A DNA stretch of 64,000 nt from Ga0077527 sp038316355 (GTDB lineage Bacteria > Pseudomonadota > Gammaproteobacteria > Burkholderiales > SG8-41): NCBI GenBank assembly GCA_038316355.1, contig JBBQAO010000011.1, positions 1 through 64,000 of the forward strand. The letters are read 5' to 3'. A program made the position numbers and the translations under genes. Position 1 is the stretch's first letter; each line of letters begins with the position of its first letter. The notes under the pieces are model-generated. The model made no database searches, was not told the DNA's origin, and saw only the letters and a list, made by a program, of their open reading frames with translations. This document shows positions 44,098 through 51,860 of the stretch, piece after piece.

Positions 44098-44706
44098 CTA
44101 GATTTTGCCGCGCCGCTTCAAGCGGCTCAGCGTCTCCGGCGACAGGTTCAGGTACGAGGCCAGTTCTTTTTTCGGCAGGCGCTCGGCGAGCTCGATGTGT
44201 TTGCGCATGAAGCGCTGCACCCGTCCCGGCGCATTGAGCAGATGCAGGGTGATGGTGTGCGCCATGACTTCGCTCATCAGCTTCATCACTTCAAGTTCAA
44301 ACTCGCTCTTGATTTTCGCGTGCCGTTCAAGGAACGCGGCCCACTGCAGCATCGACAGCTTGGCGGCGCGGACACGGGTGACCGCACGTATCGAATACGG
44401 CATGGGGGTCTTCAGGCGCCATGCCGCATAACTGGTGTCGATGTCGCTTTCGGCGGCAAAACGCAGAATCATTTCCTTGCCATGGGCATTGGACACGGTG
44501 CGTTTCAGAATGCCGTCGATGATGAAATACTGTTCCATGGCATGCGTGCCCTGGAGCTCCAGGGTTTCGCCCTTGGCATAGTCAGTAATCTCCAGCAGGG
44601 GCTCGAATTCGTTCCACTGCGCCACGCCGAGGTTTTGCAAAACCATGTTCTGGCGTAATTGCAGGCGGATGATTTTGGACTGGGGGTGCAGCGCAAGCTG
44701 GGTCAT
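44098..44706 (-). CDS. Crp/Fnr-family transcription regulator
   Basis: A 202-residue regulator. Residues about 20-125 form the cyclic-nucleotide-binding-type beta barrel (YAKGETLELQGTHAMEQYFIIDGILKRTV), followed by a long dimer helix and a C-terminal winged helix ending LPKKELASYLNLSPETLSRLKRRGKI, whose recognition helix (ETLSRLKR) resembles Fnr/Crp proteins. No N-terminal Fe-S cysteine cluster is visible, so it is not a canonical oxygen-sensing Fnr. Its position between oxc and frc and the nearby TTGAC-N4-GTCAA sites suggest it controls oxalate use. The effector is unknown. Confidence 0.9.
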   Translation of the reverse strand: MTQLALHPQSKIIRLQLRQNMVLQNLGVAQWNEFEPLLEITDYAKGETLELQGTHAMEQYFIIDGILKRTVSNAHGKEMILRFAAESDIDTSYAAWRLKTPMPYSIRAVTRVRAAKLSMLQWAAFLERHAKIKSEFELEVMKLMSEVMAHTITLHLLNAPGRVQRFMRKHIELAERLPKKELASYLNLSPETLSRLKRRGKI

Positions 44707-44767
44707 GGTCGGTGAATTAAAGTGAAGATGCAGTGAGGGCGCAGCGCCGAGCAGGTGATTGAATTTT

Positions 44768-44790
44768 ATAACTATTTGTTTATTTTAAGT
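44768..44790 (-). repeat. Dispersed AT-rich element, copy 7
   Basis: On the minus strand AAAATAAACAAATAGTTATA, a diverged family member keeping AAACAANNNNTTA. It lies between the Crp/Fnr gene and the palindrome of the frc promoter. Confidence 0.5.
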
Positions 44791-44809
44791 AAATGATTGA
44801 AATGGAATC

Positions 44810-44851
44810 TTGACTCCGGTCAAGGCCGGGGTGATGGCCATTATTTATAGT
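44810..44851 (+). promoter_or_regulatory. Crp/Fnr-type activator site and promoter of frc
   Basis: TTGACTCCGGTCAA (44810-44823) followed by TATAGT (44846-44851), a 5/6 -10 box. The predicted start near 44858 puts the palindrome centre at -41.5. Because the regulator gene is divergent, the same site could also affect its own expression. Confidence 0.72.
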
Positions 44852-44986
44852 GGCGACCTCTTGCTATGTACAATTATTAAAAATGTTGCGGGCGTACTCA
44901 CGGTATGGTGCTGAGCGCCGGCGATCACAGCGACGCATGCAAGGGCAGCCCGCCGTTCATCCGCCGCGGAATTTTTGGAGACCAGA

Positions 44987-46255
44987 ATGGAAGCTTTGAA
45001 GGGTGTTCGGATTCTCGACATGACCCACGTGCAGGCGGGTCCGACCTGCTCACAGTTGCTGGCGTGGATGGGCGCCGACGTGATCAAGTTCGAGCCGCCG
45101 CAGGGTGACGCGACACGCGGCCAGTTGCGCGACGTGCCGAACGCGGACAGCCTGTATTTCACCATGCTCAACTGCAACAAGCGCTCGATCACGGTCAACA
45201 TGAAATCGGCCGAAGGCAAAACGGTGTTTGTCGATCTGCTGAAACAGTGCGACATCGTGATGGAAAACTTCGGCCCCGGCGTGCTCGACCGTTTTGGATT
45301 CACCTGGGAAAAAATCCGCGAAATCAATCCGAAGATCGTCATGGGCTCGATCAAGGGTTTCGGTTCCAGCGGGCCGTATGCCGAGTTCAAGGCCTACGAA
45401 AACGTGGCGCAGGCGATGGGCGGCGCGATGAGCACGACAGGTGTTCCCGACGGCCCGCCGTTTGTCACCGGCGCGCAGATTGGCGATTCCGGCACGGGGC
45501 TGCATCTGGCGATCGGTCTGCTCGCAGCGCTGCATCAGGCGAATCGTACCGGCAAGGGGCAGTATGTCGAAGTGGCGATGATGGACGGCGTGATGAACCT
45601 GTGCCGTGTCAAATGGCGCGATCACCAGCGGCTGACCCGGCAGTCACTGTCGGAGTATTCGGTGCCCACCAGTCAGGGCATGGGCGATGTGCCGCGCGCC
45701 GGCAATGACTCCGGCGGGGGACAACTGGGCAATGCCATCCAGTGCAAACCGGGCGGCCCGAATGATTTCATTTATGTCGTGGTGCAGGAGGCGGTGTGGG
45801 ATGCGCTGGCGAAATGCATCGGGCCGGGTCTCGGCCTGCCGGATCTCGCCACCGACCCGAAATTTGCGTCCATCGGCGAGCGTCGCAAGAACCAGGGCGA
45901 GATGTGGGCGCTGATTACGAAGTTCGCGTCGAACCACACCAAGCGTGAATTCATGGCCATGCTCAATCCGCTGGATGTGCCCTGCGGCCCGATCATGTCC
46001 ACCGAGGATCTCGCCAATGACGAACATATCCGCGGCCGCGACATGTATGTCGAACTGGATCATCCGCAGCGCGGAAAGTGGTACAACGTCGGCATGCCGA
46101 TCAAGCTCTCGGAGTCGCCCGCGGTGATCAAACGTTCGCCGTTGCTCGGCGAGCACACCGATGAAGTGCTGAAGGACGTGCTGGGTTACGGCGACGAGCA
46201 GATCGGCAAGCTGAGGACCGCAGGCGCGTTCAGCATGCCGCCGAAGAAAAAATAA
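44987..46255 (+). CDS. frc: Formyl-CoA transferase (CaiB/BaiF family)
   Basis: A 422-residue class III CoA-transferase that moves CoA from formyl-CoA to oxalate. It starts MEALKGVRILDMTHVQAGPTCSQLLAWMGADVIKFEPP, carries the catalytic Asp167 in IGDSGTGLH, and has the glycine-rich loop SGGGQLGNAIQ typical of Frc. The C-terminal LPGE-like segment SPLLGEHTDEVLKDVLGY is also standard. The ATG follows TTGGAG. With oxc on the other side of the regulator it completes the CoA-dependent oxalate decarboxylation cycle. Confidence 0.94.
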   Translation: MEALKGVRILDMTHVQAGPTCSQLLAWMGADVIKFEPPQGDATRGQLRDVPNADSLYFTMLNCNKRSITVNMKSAEGKTVFVDLLKQCDIVMENFGPGVLDRFGFTWEKIREINPKIVMGSIKGFGSSGPYAEFKAYENVAQAMGGAMSTTGVPDGPPFVTGAQIGDSGTGLHLAIGLLAALHQANRTGKGQYVEVAMMDGVMNLCRVKWRDHQRLTRQSLSEYSVPTSQGMGDVPRAGNDSGGGQLGNAIQCKPGGPNDFIYVVVQEAVWDALAKCIGPGLGLPDLATDPKFASIGERRKNQGEMWALITKFASNHTKREFMAMLNPLDVPCGPIMSTEDLANDEHIRGRDMYVELDHPQRGKWYNVGMPIKLSESPAVIKRSPLLGEHTDEVLKDVLGYGDEQIGKLRTAGAFSMPPKKK

Positions 46256-46308
46256 CTTCCCGGCAATAAGCGGCGGGTTAATTGCAGGGGATTTACAGAG
46301 GATTCAAC

Positions 46309-47241
46309 ATGAAAATGGCAATTATTGGGCAGCAGGATTTTGGCAAGGAAGTGCTCGAAGCGTTTCTCGCGCGCAAAGATGATGTTGCCGGCGTGTTCTG
46401 TGCCCCGGAGAAACCCGGCGCCAAGGCCGATCCGCTGCGTACTGCGGCCGAAGCGCACGGACTGAAGGTGTTCCAGTTTCCGTCGCTGCGGGTGCCGGAA
46501 GCGCATGACGCACTGAAGGCACTGAATGTCGATATCGCCGTGATGGCCTATGTCCTGCAATTTGCGCCGGATACCTTTGTCCACCTGCCGCGCCTGGGAA
46601 CGATCCAGTATCACCCGTCGCTGCTGCCGAAGTACCGTGGCCCGTCGTCGATCAACTGGCCGATCATCCGCGGTGACAGCAAAACCGGGCTGACCATCTT
46701 CCGCCCGAACGAGGGGCTCGACGAAGGCCCGGTGATCCTGCAGAAGACCTGCGACATCGGGCCCGACGAAACCATCGGTGAAGTTTATTTCAACAAGCTG
46801 TCTCCGATGGGCGTGAAAGCCATGCTGGAGGCTGCCGATCTGGTGTTTGCCGGCAAACACACGGAGACGGTGCAGGACGAGTCACAGGCCAGTTACGAAG
46901 GCTGGTGTCGTGCCGGTGAGGCCCACATCCAGTGGTCCGGCCATGTTGATTTTGTCTACAACGTGATCCGCGGCAGCAATCCGGCGCCGGGGGCATGGAC
47001 CACACTGAACGGCAAAAAAGTGCAGATTTTTGATGCCCGCAAGCACTTGTTCCGCCGCTTTGCCGATGTCACCGGCAAAATCGGCGAAGTTGCCGAAGTC
47101 ACCGAGGGCAGTTTCAAGGTGACGGCGCAGGGTGGCGTGATCGAGGTACTGCGCGCACGCGGTGAAGACGGAAAAAAACTGTCAGGCGGCGACTTTGCGC
47201 GCGCCAACGGTCTGGCAAAAGGCGCATTGCTCGGCACCTGA
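46309..47241 (+). CDS. Formyltransferase related to 10-formyl-THF hydrolase domains
   Basis: A 310-residue protein whose first 200 residues match the formyltransferase/hydrolase domain of 10-formyl-THF dehydrogenase: start MKMAIIGQQDFGKEVLEAFL, TIQYHPSLLPKYRGPSSINWPIIRGD with His102, and GLDEGPVIL with Asp138, equivalent to the known catalytic pair. A C-terminal OB-like domain covers about 205-300 and no aldehyde dehydrogenase domain follows. It is probably co-transcribed with frc (53-bp gap). It could release formate from 10-formyl-THF or move formyl groups between carriers; the latter is inference. Confidence 0.82.
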   Translation: MKMAIIGQQDFGKEVLEAFLARKDDVAGVFCAPEKPGAKADPLRTAAEAHGLKVFQFPSLRVPEAHDALKALNVDIAVMAYVLQFAPDTFVHLPRLGTIQYHPSLLPKYRGPSSINWPIIRGDSKTGLTIFRPNEGLDEGPVILQKTCDIGPDETIGEVYFNKLSPMGVKAMLEAADLVFAGKHTETVQDESQASYEGWCRAGEAHIQWSGHVDFVYNVIRGSNPAPGAWTTLNGKKVQIFDARKHLFRRFADVTGKIGEVAEVTEGSFKVTAQGGVIEVLRARGEDGKKLSGGDFARANGLAKGALLGT

Positions 47242-47264
47242 TCGGCGCCGCCTTCAGGGCAAGG

Positions 47265-47287
47265 CCACGCTGCGGCGTGGTTTTTTT
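47265..47287 (+). terminator. Rho-independent terminator after the formyltransferase gene
   Basis: Stem CCACGC/GCGTGG with TGCG loop and seven T. Confidence 0.85.
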
Positions 47288-47297
47288 GTTGTAAATT

Positions 47298-47326
47298 CAT
47301 AACTTATTGTTTTTATTGATATTTTA
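47298..47326 (-). repeat. Dispersed AT-rich element, copy 8
   Basis: On the minus strand AATAAAAACAATAAGTTAT, a full consensus match, just after the terminator. Confidence 0.7.
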
Positions 47327-47544
47327 ATCGGCGCCCGGCATTATTCGCTGTGCTCAGGGTTTGCGCGGTGCGTTTGTCGGTGTGCGAAGACCGGCGGTCG
47401 GAAGTGTCGCCATGGGGTGTGACGTTTGGCACCAAGTTCTCAAAAAAACATAATGCTTAGAGGCGGATATCGTAAAATCTCTTAAACTCCGCCGTTAAGC
47501 CATTCAGCGGAAACAAAAAAACAAGCGGAACGGGCGCAAAAGAG

Positions 47545-50108
47545 ATGAAAAAGCTGAATTTCTGGAAGGCCGACTGGTTTGTCGGGCTCATTGTTGCCGT
47601 GATCATGCTGATTGCGGCGCGCGGCGACCTGATCCAGAGCCTGGAACGCAAGGCCTATGACCTTGGCGTTCAGGCGGCCAGCCGTACGCCGTCCGACCGC
47701 ATCGCGGTGATCGCCATCGACGATGCCAGTATCGCCAACATCGGCCGCTGGCCTTGGTCGCGTGATGTCCATGCCCGCATGATCGACCTGCTGGCGGGTG
47801 CCAAAGCCAAGGTCATTGCCAACACCACGTTTTTTTTCGAGCCGCAGCGTGATGCCGGGCTGGTCTACGTCGAAAAACTGCTGAATCTGCACAATGAGCT
47901 GACCACCGATCCGAAGGCGGCCGGCAACGAAGGACTGGCGCGGATCGGCGCGGTGCTGACCGAGGCCGAACAGGCGCTCAACACCGACCGCAAACTCGCC
48001 AGCAGCACGAAGGCGGCCGGCAATGTCGTGCTGCCGCTGGTGTTCCAGCAACTGGCCGAACCCCAGGGCAATCCGGACAAACCGCTGCCACCTTACGTGC
48101 TGGCCAGCGGCATGGCCGGCCCGCGCGGCGTGGACACGCTGCCGCCCCCGGGCGTGTTCCCGCTGTATCCGGTGGCTGAACTCGGACCGGCGGTCGCCGG
48201 CATCGGTCATCTGAATGCGGATATCGACGTCGACGGTGCGGTGCGTTCGGAACCGCTGCTGGTGCGTTATTACGATCAAGTGTTTCCGGCCTTGTCGGTG
48301 GTGGTGGCGGCGCGCAGCCTGAATCTGGGTGTTGCCGACATCAAACCGGCCTGGGGTGAAGCGCTGCAAATCGGCAAGCTGCGGGTGCGCACGGATGCCG
48401 AACTGCGCATGCACACCTTCTTTTATGCCGACCGCGACGGCCGTTCGGCGTTTCCGGTGGATTCTTTTTTTGACGTGCTGAGCGGCAAGGTGCCGGCGGC
48501 CAAATTTCAGGACAAGATTGTGCTGATCGGCGCCACGGCGGCCGGCCTCGGTTCGGCGCAGGTCACGCCGATATCGCCGGCCACAGCACCGGTACTGACT
48601 CTGGCGCACACAGTATCGAGCATCCTCGGCGAACATTTTTTTGTGACACCGTCGTGGGGTATCTGGGTGCAGATCGGCGTCTTTTTGCTGGTGGCGCTGT
48701 ACCTGATTGTTGCGCTGCCACGGCTCAAGGCCGGTATCGCCGCGTTGCTCAGCCTGGCGATCGGTGTGGCGCTGCTCGGTGCGCATTTCGGCTTGATGGT
48801 GACGCAGCTGACCTGGATCCCGCTGATGGCATCGGTGGCGCTGCTGGCCGTGGGTTACGCCGGGCTGACAACCAAACGTTTTCTGGTGACCGAGCGCGGC
48901 AAGGAAAAATCCGATGCTGATTCCGCGGAATCCAATCGCATGCTGGGCATTGCCTACCAGGCCCAGGGACAACTGGATCTGGCCTGGGACAAGTTCCGGC
49001 AATGTCCGCTGGCGGATCCCGTAATGGAAAATCTTTATGCGCTGGCGCTGGATTTCGAACGCAAGCGGCAGTTCAACAAGGCCGAATCCGTGTTTCAGTA
49101 CATGGCCGAATTTAATCCGAAATTCCGCGACCTCGAACAGCGGCTGACGCGCGCCAAAGCGCTGTCGGAAACGGTGATTCTTGGCGGCGCGCAGGGACAT
49201 CCCGGCGGCACCATGATGCTGCCCGGCGGCGGCATGGAAAAGCCGATGCTCGGTCGCTACCAGATCGAGAAAGAGCTCGGCAAGGGCGCGATGGGCGTGG
49301 TTTATCTCGGCAAGGATCCCAAGATCGGCCGCGTGGTGGCGATCAAGACCATGGCCTTGTCGCAGGAATTTGAGGGCGATGAGCTGGTCGAGGTCAAAGA
49401 GCGCTTTTTCCGCGAAGCGGAAACCGCGGGTCGCCTGACGCACCCCAGCATCGTCACCATTTACGATGCCGGCGAAGAACATGATCTGGCGTATATCGCA
49501 ATGGAATTTCTCAAGGGCCGCGATCTGGCGCCGTTTACCAAACCCGATGCGCTGCTGCCGATGCTGCAGGTGCTGTCGATCGTTGCCCGCGTCGCCGAGG
49601 CGCTGGGTTATGCGCACCTGCAGAATGTCGTGCATCGCGATATCAAACCGGCGAACATCATGTACGAGCCGGAAAGTGACATTGCGAAAGTGACCGACTT
49701 CGGTATTGCACGGGTGACCGATTCCTCCAAAACCAAGACCGGCATGGTGCTCGGCACCCCGTCCTACATGTCGCCGGAACAACTGGCCGGGAAGAAAGTG
49801 GAGGGGCGCTCCGACTTGTTTCGCTGGGCGTCATGCTCTACCAGATGTTGAGCGGCAGTCTGCCTTTCCAGGGTGAATCAATGGCGCAGCTGATGTTCAA
49901 GATCGCCAACGAGCCCCACCTTGATATCCGCAAGGTGAAGCCGGATCTGCCTGCGTGCGTGGCGGCGATCACCAACAAGGCGCTGGCCAAGGATCCCGAC
50001 CAGAGGTATCAGAACGGCGAGCAGATGGCCAAGGCCATCCGTCTTTGCCTCGGTACCCTGGTGGACAAACCCCACGCTGATACCGCTGCATCCTTAGGCC
50101 CCGAATGA
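47545..50108 (+). CDS. CHASE2-domain Ser/Thr protein kinase, frameshifted
   Basis: A kinase of about 854 residues if repaired. Residues 1-380 hold a membrane anchor and a periplasmic CHASE2 sensor (IAVIAIDDASIANIGRWPWSRDVHARMI), then about three membrane helices, a short TPR-like stretch, and a Hanks kinase domain (GKGAMGVVYLGKD, VAIKT, HRDIKPANIM, DFGIARV). The frame breaks at 49819-49821: DLF is followed by RWASCSTRC and a stop at 49851, while the kinase continues in another frame from 49833 (LYQMLSGSLPF) to 50108. One missing T in a TTTT run would restore DLFSLGVMLYQ. It overlaps the PP2C gene by 4 bp (ATGA). Confidence 0.85.
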
Positions 50109-50917
50109 ACGACTTGTCCAACGTCATTGAAATCACCACCGCCACCCATCCGGGCATGGTGCGGTCGCATAACGAGGACAGCATTTCCGCCGACGCCGCG
50201 ACCGGTCTCGCGGTGCTGGCTGACGGCATGGGCGGTTACAATGCCGGCGAGGTGGCCAGCGGCATTGCGGTGGCAATGATCAGCGCGGAGCTGAAAAAAG
50301 CGCTGGCGGCGGCCAACGGCGAACTCGATGCGGCGGCCGTGGAACGCCTGGTCGGCGAACATGCGGTGCGCGCCAACAATGCGATTTTTCAGGCTGCGCA
50401 AAATCAGGCGCAATACGCCGGCATGGGCACCACGCTGGTTGTTGCGCTGTGGCATGACAACTCGCTGGTGGTCGGGCACATCGGCGATTCACGGTTGTAC
50501 CGGTTTCGTGACAACAAGCTTGAGCAGGTCACGCGCGACCACTCGCTGCTGCAGGAACAGATCGACAGCGGCTTGATTACCAAGGCGCAGGCCCGCCATT
50601 CGCAGAACAAGAATCTGGTGACGCGGGCGGTGGGCATTGATCCGGAAGTCGAGACCGAAGTCCACAGCTACCCGGTTCAGGCCGGCGATATCTACCTGCT
50701 GTGTTCGGACGGGCTCAACGACATGGTGACGGATGAGGACATGGAGTTGACGCTGGCGTCGCTGCAGGCCAATCTGCCCCTGGCCGCAGCGCAACTGGTG
50801 CAGCAGGCGAACGACAATGGCGGGCGTGACAATGTTTCGGTTATTCTGGCGCGTGTGCTGAAGAGTTTTCCGGCGCGCTCCGGGTTGGTCGACCGGTTGA
50901 AGTCCTGGTTCAGATAA
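50105..50917 (+). CDS. PP2C-family Ser/Thr protein phosphatase
   Basis: A 270-residue metal-dependent phosphatase that would reverse phosphorylation by the adjacent kinase. The motifs are RSHNEDSI (metal Asp/Glu), LADGMGGYNAGEVAS (core DGMGG), GHIGDSRLYRFRDNKLEQVTRDHSL, LLCSDGLNDMVTD and GGRDNVSVIL. It is soluble, with no membrane segment. It is translationally coupled to the kinase and followed after 17 bp by an FHA protein, the standard kinase/phosphatase/FHA trio. Confidence 0.95.
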   Translation: MNDLSNVIEITTATHPGMVRSHNEDSISADAATGLAVLADGMGGYNAGEVASGIAVAMISAELKKALAAANGELDAAAVERLVGEHAVRANNAIFQAAQNQAQYAGMGTTLVVALWHDNSLVVGHIGDSRLYRFRDNKLEQVTRDHSLLQEQIDSGLITKAQARHSQNKNLVTRAVGIDPEVETEVHSYPVQAGDIYLLCSDGLNDMVTDEDMELTLASLQANLPLAAAQLVQQANDNGGRDNVSVILARVLKSFPARSGLVDRLKSWFR

Positions 50918-50934
50918 GCAACGGGGATACTACT

Positions 50935-51732
50935 ATGGCGAAGTTGATACTTTCTCTTGAAGGCTCGATGATCCGCGAGGTTGCGCTCGACAAGGAGCGG
51001 ATCATGATCGGCCGCAAGCCTTCCAACGAGATCCAGATCGAGAATCTGGCGGTCAGCGGCGAGCACGCCTGCATTGTGACCATCCTCAACGATTCGTTTC
51101 TTGAGGACATGGGTTCGACCAACGGCACCCTGGTCAACGGCAATCCGATCAAGAAGCACATTCTGCAGAACAACGATGTGATCGAGATCGGCAAATACAA
51201 GCTGAAATACGTTGCAGAGGCGCCGGCGGCAGGCCATGGCAACGAGGATTTCGAGAAAACGATGATATTGCGCGCCCCGTCCAAGGCGGCGGCTGCGGCG
51301 CCCAAGCCGGCCAATGAACCTGCGCCGCCGCCGAAACCCTCGACTCCGCCGCCCACGCCGCGGTCGGTGCCGCCGCCGGCCAAACCTGCTGAACCCGCAC
51401 CCGCATCCGCATCCGTACCCGCACCTGCGCCGGCCGCGGTTGCGCCAGCCAAGCCCGCCGATGCACAGCCCCTCGCTGCGGTGCAGATCCTGAGCGGCCC
51501 CAGCGCGGGCAAAGAGCTCGACCTCGTCAAGAACCTGACCACGCTGGGCAAACCCGGCCTCCAGGTGGCGGTGATTACGCGCCGTCCGCAGGGTTATTTC
51601 ATCACCCATGTTGAAGGCGCAAAGTTCCCGATCATCAACGGCAAGATGATTGATGCCCAGGCGCAGCCCCTGCAGGATCATGACGTGATTGAGCTGGCTG
51701 GCGTGAAAATGGAATTTTTTGTAAAGCAATAA
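50935..51732 (+). CDS. FHA-domain protein
   Basis: A 265-residue phosphothreonine-reader. The N-terminal FHA domain (about 1-92) shows RIMIGRKPSNEIQIENLAVSGEHACI and the DMGSTNGTLVNG loop. A Pro/Ala/Lys-rich linker covers about 115-180. The C-terminal part (about 180-265) looks like a second, degenerate FHA-like domain (LTTLGKPGLQVAVITRRPQGYFITH, IELAGVKMEFF). It is likely a scaffold for proteins phosphorylated by the neighbouring kinase. Confidence 0.92.
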   Translation: MAKLILSLEGSMIREVALDKERIMIGRKPSNEIQIENLAVSGEHACIVTILNDSFLEDMGSTNGTLVNGNPIKKHILQNNDVIEIGKYKLKYVAEAPAAGHGNEDFEKTMILRAPSKAAAAAPKPANEPAPPPKPSTPPPTPRSVPPPAKPAEPAPASASVPAPAPAAVAPAKPADAQPLAAVQILSGPSAGKELDLVKNLTTLGKPGLQVAVITRRPQGYFITHVEGAKFPIINGKMIDAQAQPLQDHDVIELAGVKMEFFVKQ

Positions 51733-51860
51733 AAAGATCGCGCGGTGCGTTTTTGTGAAATGCGCGCTGCGCGACAGACAGCATGGGGGCCGGGCGGATC
51801 TGCGGCGCGCCCGGACGATGTGATGGCCCTGTTACGGCAGGGCTGCTTTAGGACGACAGG

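Larger units (their letters stand above)
47242..47544. other. 303-bp intergenic region between the oxalate block and the signalling island
   Basis: It contains the terminator at 47265, an AT-rich element at 47298 and no visible gene. A perfect promoter for the downstream kinase was not found. Confidence 0.6.

Noticed and set aside
47425..47445. A sigma-54 promoter upstream of the CHASE2 kinase
   Set aside because: TGGCAC is present, but no TTGC follows at the required spacing.
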